Source of the DNA: Rutpela maculata | Lineage: Eukaryota; Arthropoda; Insecta; Coleoptera; Cerambycidae | DNA length: 64,000 bases | Reading direction: 5' to 3' | NCBI GenBank assembly: GCA_936432065.2 | Contig: OW386286.2 | Coordinates: 112,493,519-112,557,518, forward strand | Shown here: positions 56,556-64,000 of the stretch, in pieces | Layout of the letters: each line of letters starts with the position of its first letter | Position numbering within the stretch: position 1 is the stretch's first letter | Notes under the pieces: model-generated | Databases searched by the model: none | Seen by the model: only the letters and a program-made list of their open reading frames with translations | Told to the model about the DNA's origin: nothing | Position numbers and translations under genes: made by a program

Positions 56556-59320
56556 TTATTTCAATCATTCGTGCTATTTTGCTTCTTGGTTGTCTTTACA
56601 TGGTGAATTTCGTGAACTTTAAGTATCTGGAGCTATCTGTATTAAATATTTATACCTGCATTGTTTTTTAATGAAATTGAAAAAAAAAAGGTCAGAAAAC
56701 ATAAAAAATGTGAAGAAAGCATCTGAATGCAACTGACGGCAAAACTTAATATTAAAAACATGTTCTATGTATTTAATTAATTTATTCGTAATACTCAGAG
56801 AGTTTATTATCAGAGATCAGATAATAAACCGCCAATTTGCACTATTTATATTACAAGGCAGCAACAAAGCTTTCGACAGAATTTTAAGCACTAGTGGTAA
56901 TCGGGAATTTTTGACGATTCTGTGCAACTTTTCTTAATCATTCTTTTTATAAGGAAATTGCTAATATAAATTATTGAATTTTGCATTTTTTTTTATAGTA
57001 GATAAAATATTTATAACAAATCAAAATTTGCGCATGAGAAAAACGCAGCTTATAGAGACGTATTAGAGCTAGTAAAGAAAATTAATATATTCCTGCATGA
57101 GACTGCATGGCATGGAGGAGTCTTCATCTAAAGTAGGACACGGTGAGTAATACGTTTCATTCTAATAAATTACTTGTGGCAAAAAAGACATAAAATACGT
57201 TTCACAATTGATCTGGCTTATTTTCAGAATTAATTAAGAAATCTACCGAATAGCTCGAAAATATTATTTAGTGCAATTTTATCTTGTGTAAGTATATTAT
57301 AAGCGATATGTCATTTGGATAAAATTCATGATAATTAGATTGTTCTTTATATTTTACAGTTCATATCTGTTGACATGATTTACAATTTACAGGTTAATGC
57401 AAATATCATGTTTGTTGTGTTTTTCATGCATCACTATGCAAAAGAGCTCACACATGGTTATTAATATAGGATGATATATTACATTACTACATATACTATG
57501 AATATAAATGTATTAATGTATAATAAAAAATATCAGCGAACTAAATTCTATTGTTTCAAAATGTTTATTAATATCGTTTATGAATAATATGGAAACACAT
57601 ATTTATGATATATTCAACTGGTATATATTTTATATTTCAAAGGAAATCAACCACATCCATTGTTATACCTATTTGATTTAATCAAACAAGAATAATAAAC
57701 CGGACAAAGCTTTTTATAATCATCGTAGAATATATTGTTTTCTACTCCAATACTTCAATTCGTTTATTAGACATTCCCTACCTGTACTTTAATGAGATTC
57801 ATTAAGATACAAGTTTTCCATTAAGAAACAAGTTTATAACCAATAGAAATTTGACACACAGCAATACTCTGTCAATATCAACTATTGCCTTGAACATCTG
57901 ACAGATCCAAAATTTATCAATTTTGACAAGTCACACTTACTGTTTACCGAGCAAATTTTCAAACTTTGTGCTTCTTGCAATTAAAATCAGTGAACATGTG
58001 TGATAGTGAAAGTGAAATTGAAATAATAATCCATAATATTTCCCAAGGTTTAGTATGTTTAAATTGTAATCTATAATTCATAAATTTCAGAAATAAAGCG
58101 TTAATTTTCTACTTTATTATGACTGGTCTTAGAAAAACTGCAAATCAAATTTAATGGCTATTAAGACACTCGCATTCATAATTCTCATGCTCGTGTCTTA
58201 AGAGCCATTATTAAATGGTCGTTGCATAATCTACTATTATACAACTCTCAAAAAGTGACTTTCATGACAGGGGTAATATATACCAAAAACGGTAAATTTT
58301 TCATAACTTGACACTTTTCCATCACTTCCGAATTTGAAATTATAAATGGAACATCCTGTATATTTTTACATTTTTTGATTCCGGAGACGATTTTAAGTAC
58401 GACTGCGTAGTTTTTTTGAGACTACTTGATTTATTTAGGGCTATTTATTTTTGCATATAGAGTACTGTGAATGTACTCAAATGAATCGAATGAACCAAAA
58501 CAAAAAAAGAAAAATGTCGAATTGATTTAGTAGCTACGACAAACCAAAATTTCCGAAATCACTAATTTGTCAAATGGCAACATCTTTTAGTCACCAGTAG
58601 TTGGATCTAATTAAAATATCGAGAAAATACGCTTATCAAAAATAAAACTAGGTACAAAATATTTAAAACATTCAAAACATAAAGTTTGACTTCAACTTAG
58701 TTCGTATAACTCTTTCTCTTTACTTTTCAAAGCCAAGATTACGATTGTTACAACAATCGTAACCATGGATTTTGATCTTGGATGAAGCTGAACTCGGCTG
58801 AAACTTAGTTGGTTCAACTCGCCAAGGATCACAAATTTTCTGGAATGTTCCGGAAAACTCTAGAATTTTCTGGAATATTACAGAAGTTTAATCATGAAAG
58901 CTTGTGCCGTGCAAATACGCTTATTGTGGAGCTGAATCTCCGGTTCTGCTAAACCGATTTTCATAAAACTTGGCTTAGAGTAGGCCGATTTCGATGAAAC
59001 AGAAACTAAATGTTACTCCAAGCCTAGATCAATTTTCCTGTGAAAATCCCATTCAAATTGGTTCAGTAGTTTCTGCGTGATGGGCATTCAAACAAACAGA
59101 CAAAAATTCCAAAAACCATCTTAATACATATGGTACATCCGCCCAGACCAGTTTTTTGCAAATATTTTCAATGTACAGATACGCCAATTTTACTATTTAA
59201 CTATTTATCGCATTTCTAATATTTATTGAGAAGGCCATGGTAAAAAAAGAAAATCGAAATAATCATAAATGTCATAAACTAATTTGTGAGTTAATTGTGA
59301 GTGAGCATTGTTAAAAATTG
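56556..59320. other. AT-rich with scattered repeat fragments, no gene seen
   Basis: A perfect 11-bp-arm hairpin at 58739-58762 (TTACGATTGTT-AC-AACAATCGTAA). TGGAACATCCTGTATATTTT at about 58348 resembles a mariner-type end. At 58900-59110 a repeat-like stretch with GGTTCAGTAGTTTCTGCGTG and CAAACAAACAGACAAA, a type common in insects. A start-like ATG at 57996 (MCDSESEIEIII) ends after 17 codons at a possible donor but has no support. Confidence 0.5.
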
Positions 59321-59340
59321 TTCAATTTAGTAATGGTGAA

Positions 59341-60200
59341 AAATATGATATGATTAAGTCTTTTATAGAATGCGGAGAAGATTTAAATTTAGCTTCCGAG
59401 CTTTATTTTAATAGGTAAGTTATAGGCAAGCAAAACTTTGTGCCAAAAGTGCCGCTAAAACAATATTTTTAGATATCCAGAAAAGAGACAGCCAGACATA
59501 AAAATATTCAAAATGCTACAACAACATTCAAAACAGTTTGGATCATTTGTAAAACCTCGAGCAAAAATATATAATAAAGCAGGTAGATAAGCTGTAGAAA
59601 ATATTGTTTTAGAAACTGTAAGAGAAAATCCTAATATATCGTCTCGTGAAATGCAGGAAAATTTAGGAATCCCAAAAACAACTGCGTTGCATTGCTTAAA
59701 GAAAATAGATTCAAACTCTACAAAATTAAGGTTAGTCACTATCTATACCCAAACGACTTTCAAAGGCGTCTCGATTTTTGCCAGTGGTTTTTGCGTCAGT
59801 GCAATGAAGTGCCAGGATTTGAAGGAGCAATTATATGGACAGACGGGGCCCATATAAGCAGTGCCGGAATTTTTAATCGGCATAACAACCACCATTGGGC
59901 TCATGAAAATCCGCACGTAACCGCTACAGTTAATCGTCAAGGACGATTTGGATTTAGTGTATGGTGTGGTTTTGTTGGATACCAAGTAATAGGTCCTCAT
60001 TTGTTTCACGGTAATTTGAATACCCAAAATGTTATTAACATTCTACGACAAGAAATAGAGCCCTTTATAGACAATTAGCAAGTAAGACAATTTCAAAGAT
60101 TAATTTACCTAGACGATGGCGCCCCCAGGTCATACGTCAAACGAAACACGAAATTTTTTAAATGCTCAATTTGGGGAGGATTGGATATAGACTAGTAGAT
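59341..60200 (+). pseudogene. IS630/Tc1/mariner-like transposase with a probable 58-bp intron, cut by the next element
   Basis: Order of motifs matches transposases with an HTH N-terminus followed by a DDE core: ECGEDLNLASELYFNR | YPEKRQPDIKIFKML, GSFVKPR, a stop, ENPNISSREMQENLGIPKTT, then after a one-base shift NRFKLYKIKVSHYLYPNDFQ, FCQWFLRQCNE, IWTDGAHISSAGIFNRHN (usual TDEATF; Glu changed), WAHENPH, FSVWCGFVGYQVIGP. A stop precedes LDDGAPRS, the second catalytic Asp. GTAAGT at 59415 and TTTTTAG ending at 59472 bound a 58-bp segment whose removal gives N-R-Y-P in frame. The third catalytic site is missing because sequence changes at about 60229. Confidence 0.72.
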
Positions 60201-60228
60201 GGTGACAGAAAATCAGAACTGATAGCCT

Positions 60229-63200
60229 ACCGTCTGCAAGTAATTTAGTCAGTATTATGTATATATTAAAGCTCAATTTGGGGTACTTTCAAGGTTTGCA
60301 CGCATGCACGGGATGTAGGACAGGATTTCCGGTTTGCATAAAAAAACAATATTTTCAACTAATAAATTACCGTCTGCAAAGTTCATAATTCGAAATTAAA
60401 GGAATAAAAATATGTCGGAAGCGCATTTGCAGACAGTCTTGTCATGCACCAAACTTTATACAGGGTACTCGAAAATGTATCAAATTTTCGTAAAAAAAAA
60501 TGATTATTTACCGTCTGCAAACAGTATAAAATGATGATTCTGGTTCATGAAAACGGGTAGGGGAAAGGCGCAGACGTTTACGATATGCACATCACCATAT
60601 CGTGCGCATGTCAACATGTTATTTTTTTTTTACAATTTTGAACAATCGTCTATCGTCTAATTATAGTTTTATTAGAAAATTTAGGTTGCAAAACTGTTGT
60701 ATTAATTATTTGCAGACGAATCCAGTGTGCACGGTCGTCCATTGAATTCTATAAACTTGTAAAAAAATGGGGGTAACTTTTACCAACTATTTACTGTCTG
60801 CAACTTGGTACGAAGAAAGATTATTGGTTTAAATATGCAATTATTTAATTTGCAGACATTGCCCACATGCACGAGAGTCACAATAAAGTGTCCAAATTTG
60901 GCGAAATGCGTTTGATATCTCTCCGTTTGCGATATGTACCAAGAACAACTATCTACCGTCTGCAACTTGGTACAAAGAAAGATTACTGTTTTAAATACGC
61001 AATTATTCAATTTGCAGACGATGCGCACATGCACGAGAGTCAAAATAAAGTGTCAAAATTTGACGAAATGCGTTTGATATCTCTTCGTGTGCGATATGCA
61101 CCAAAATCAACTCTTTACCGCCTGCAACACGAAATTGTGTGAGCTAACTTATTAAGTATACTATTTTCTCATGGATAGTCCAGTGACCTCTATTTAAACT
61201 GGACTGCTAATACTAACGGGCTGCGCATGGAAATAATAAGACACAAAGGAGCTCATGAAATAGCTATTGCGCATGCTCAAACCCATCTAAAACTATCAAA
61301 TTTAATCTAGAATATTAGTTTCTAGCATAGGCGTAGTGATAACTGATAATTCTGGGTTCAATCAAGTGATGTGAGTTGGTTACTAGTTTTCTTTCTTGTA
61401 TATGCATTTAGCTCACATAAATCTAAAAATAATTCTTTTGATTTATTTTCACTTAAACATTTCTGATTTTATTTTTCGTAAAATAAATGATTATAAGTAA
61501 CTCCTAACTTCGAAACCCAACGGAGACGCCCATGCTTGTCTGTAAACAGTTTGTCGGTAATACGCATGTGCGTAGGGTAACTTGCGCAGTTTCAATTTGT
61601 TGCAGAAATTGAACTATTGTTTTGTTTATCCAGTTTATATAGAGATCAGTGGGATAGACATCATGCACATGCACACGACCCAGAATTAGTACTGGTATTC
61701 GATAAACTTGGTCATTTGCGTCATTCAATTGAATAAATAATATTTTATTACAATTGTAATAAAAATCTTATACATATTATTCTACATATTCAGATCCAGA
61801 TCCAGTAGTGTAAGTACTATTCACGGGTGTTGTATGCTCTTATCAAAATTGAATATTTCGTGTAGTTAAATACAATAATAATACAGACATTATATACCTA
61901 TGGAACAGTGAAGTAAATGTGCATGTGATAAGAAGTGAAAGAACTATACGCAACTATGTTGGAAACAGGACATATATTGGATAAAAATCATTACAAAAAT
62001 TATTAAAAAATTTACAAAAAAGTTATTATTGCCGCAAAAAAAGCTTTACAATGACAGACTGTATGAAGAGTGACAATAAACGGAAGACCGTGTGAACAAT
62101 AATTAATAAATCTATTAGTAAAAATAAAAGCAGAAAGGAAACATTTGAAATTAAATTAGAAAATACCATTGTACAAGATGATAAAACTATAGCTACTTCC
62201 TTTCGTGATTATTATGTTGCATTACCTCACAAACTGTCCAATGAACGAAGTCAAGATACTGGTACAAATGATAACCTTACACCTACAAGAATTTTTTATA
62301 CTATGACGTAAGACCAGTCAATGAAAATTCCGTGTATAATGCTATAATAAATCTTAAGGAAACAAATTCGGCAGGAGCTGACTCAATTTCATCACATTTA
62401 CTAAAGTTCATTGCGAATTATATTACTTATCCGCTAACTTATCTCGTAAAATCGTAAGAAACAAGGAATTTTTCCGGAAATATTTAAAATAGCAAGGTTG
62501 TTACCTTATATAAAAAAGGCGAAAAAGTTAATATTGAGAATTATAGACCCATTTCAAGCCACTTAAACAGGGTATTTAAACTACAAAAAAAGGCCATAAG
62601 GAACATAGCAGATGTAGGTATCAGTTCGAACATCATGCAGGCCATATTTTAAAAAATTACGATTACTAACATTACCTTTCATATATATCTTGGAAATTTT
62701 AATGTATGTTAAATCAAACCTAAACAAGTTTGTAGCTAATGGTAACTTCCACGAATATGAAATCAGACATAACCATTTACTGTCAATTCCTTCACATAGT
62801 TTGTCAACGTATGAAAAAAGCCCTATTTATGAAGGAATTTAATTATACAACAAATTAAATCCAGAAATCGGGCAAATAAACAATCTAAAATCATTCAAAA
62901 CTATCATATGTTACTTGATAAATGTTTTTTATAGTGTTCCTGAATATATGAATTTCAATGTATATAATTATTTATATATTGTATTTTAATATATATATTA
63001 GTATATTATATTTGCTATTAATTTCGGTACACTTGTTCATCGTTTTAGGGTATATATTGTATGTGTTTACATCATTCCTACGCACTTTTTAAATTTGTTA
63101 TAGTCATGTCTTGTTTTAAATTTTATGTCTTAAATTTGTCGTATTTATTATTTTAAATTTGTTGCAAATATTTGTTATTGTAAACTCAAACCTTTTGTAC

Positions 63201-64000
63201 CCGATGAGGTAACTTATTTGCCTCTTGGCCGTAGGTCTATAATGGTTTATAGTTTAAGATGAACTATAGGTTCTCGTACATGTGCGCATCGTCTGCAAAT
63301 TGAATAATTGCGTATTTAAACCAGTAATCTTTCTTTGTACCAAGTTGCAGACGGTAGATAGTTGTTTTTGGTACATATCCCAAACGGAGAGATATCAAAC
63401 GGATTTCGACAAATTTGGACACTTTATTGTGACTCTCGTACATGTGGGTAATGTCTGCAAATTAAATAATTGCATATTTGAACCAATAATCTTTCTTCGT
63501 ACCAAGTTGCAGACAGTAAATAATTGGTAAAAGTTACCCTCATTTTTTTACAGAAATACGTTCGGCGGCAAGTACTTTGTACACGTTTAATATACCGTGC
63601 GTGTAATTTCCCATTAGGCATGTACATTCACGTAGCGCGAGAGATTTGACAACACCGGCAGCCGTAAGTTCGTCCGTTGGTGGAGCATTCCAGCTCTGTT
63701 ATTTCATTGCAGCCAGCTGGCACGCGCGATGTTGTAATTCTTCTCCCCATGCCTAGCCCGCGACTACACACACGGTATCTGCAAATAATCCTATATCGAA
63801 GCTCTATTTTTAAATCATGATTTCTTTTTAGCTGCAGACGGTAGACGATTGTTCAAAATTGTAAAAAAAAATAACATGTTGACATGCGCACGATATGGTG
63901 ATGTGCATATCGTAAACGTCTGCGCCTTTCCCCTACCCGTTTTCATGAACCAGAATCATCATTTTGTACTGTTTGCAGACGGTAAATAATCATTTTTTTT
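60229..64000. mobile_element. Long-inverted-repeat element with many GTCTGCAA motifs, right end outside window
   Basis: 60490-61046 recurs in reverse complement at 63270-63995 (e.g. TTTACCGTCTGCAAACAGTA, CATATCGTGCGCATGTCAAC, CAACTTGGTACAAAGAAAGA). The arms are mosaics in which GTCTGCAA and its reverse complement alternate, with a ~160-bp unit duplicated in each arm. The left end, at about 60229, interrupts the transposase; the matching right end must lie beyond 64000. Between arms, 61141-62050 has nothing assigned and 62060-62960 is a dead LINE. No transposase of its own was found. Confidence 0.8.
62060..62960 (+). pseudogene. Degenerate LINE ORF2 fragment
   Basis: Frame-shifting translation gives NTIVQDDKTIATSFRDYYVA, NAIINLKETNSAGADSISSH then LLKFIANYI, VNIENYRPIS (RT motifs), then after an internal deletion LQKKAIRNIADVG and the C-terminal HEYEIRHNHLLSIPSH, YNKLNPEI blocks. 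It is a Jockey/CR1-like RT missing the YADD region, with many stops. Confidence 0.7.

Noticed and set aside
57996..58046. Short acidic start (MCDSESEIEIII) with a possible donor, as a first exon
   Set aside because: Seventeen codons, plus strand, no partner exon found; it cannot be the LRP1 signal-peptide exon because the strand is wrong and it is not hydrophobic.

Overview
The window is animal, almost certainly insect, nuclear DNA. It is AT-rich, its coding exons are split by GT-AG introns, and most of its length is made of transposable elements of types common in arthropods (Jockey- and LOA/R1-type LINEs, a Penelope-like fragment, IS630/Tc1/mariner-like transposases, piggyBac-like MITEs, a Mag-like tRNA-Ser-primed LTR element). 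The order of insect cannot be fixed from the sequence alone.

The one clear host gene lies on the minus strand. Five exons (21121-20876, 17520-17266, 9879-9476, 7283-5736, 5676-5358) with matching splice phases encode 924 codons of the N-terminal part of an LRP1-type lipoprotein receptor: four LDLa repeats, two EGF modules, a YWTD propeller, an EGF, a second YWTD propeller, an EGF and one LDLa of the next cluster. The signal-peptide exon was not found. The rest of the gene lies beyond the left edge, so the LINE at 1-4231 sits in a later intron.

Layout. 1-4231: a LOA/R1-type LINE with RNase H, into which a 5'-truncated LINE is inserted with a 6-bp duplication. 4232-21121: the LRP1 exons with introns full of relics, including a decayed LINE, a 115-bp TTAA-flanked MITE, a 1.5-kb foldback element, a 0.77-kb palindrome, and three copies of a 0.7-kb Helentron-like repeat. 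21122-24642: no exon recognised, one dead mariner-like transposase. 24643-29893: a complete LTR-bounded element on the minus strand (203-bp LTRs, 5-bp duplication, tRNA-Ser primer site, polypurine tract) without recognisable gag-pol, carrying a palindrome-rich tandem array and an endonuclease-like fragment. 30239-34195: an inverted-repeat element around a gene for a CXC-domain protein that is itself split by the 0.7-kb repeat. 38376-45082: LINE relic, piggyBac-like MITE with three hairpins, Helitron-like end, more 0.7-kb repeats. 47985-51900: Jockey-type LINE on the minus strand. 51880-54530: a Penelope-like GIY-YIG fragment split by a 2.2-kb palindromic element. 56198-56552: MITE with TAA duplication. 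59341-64000: a mariner-like transposase with a probable 58-bp intron, interrupted by a long-inverted-repeat element that runs off the right edge.

The non-host genes do not form a pathway. Their value lies in the nesting: several insertions can be undone in silico to the base because they interrupt readable frames, which fixes element ends without a database.
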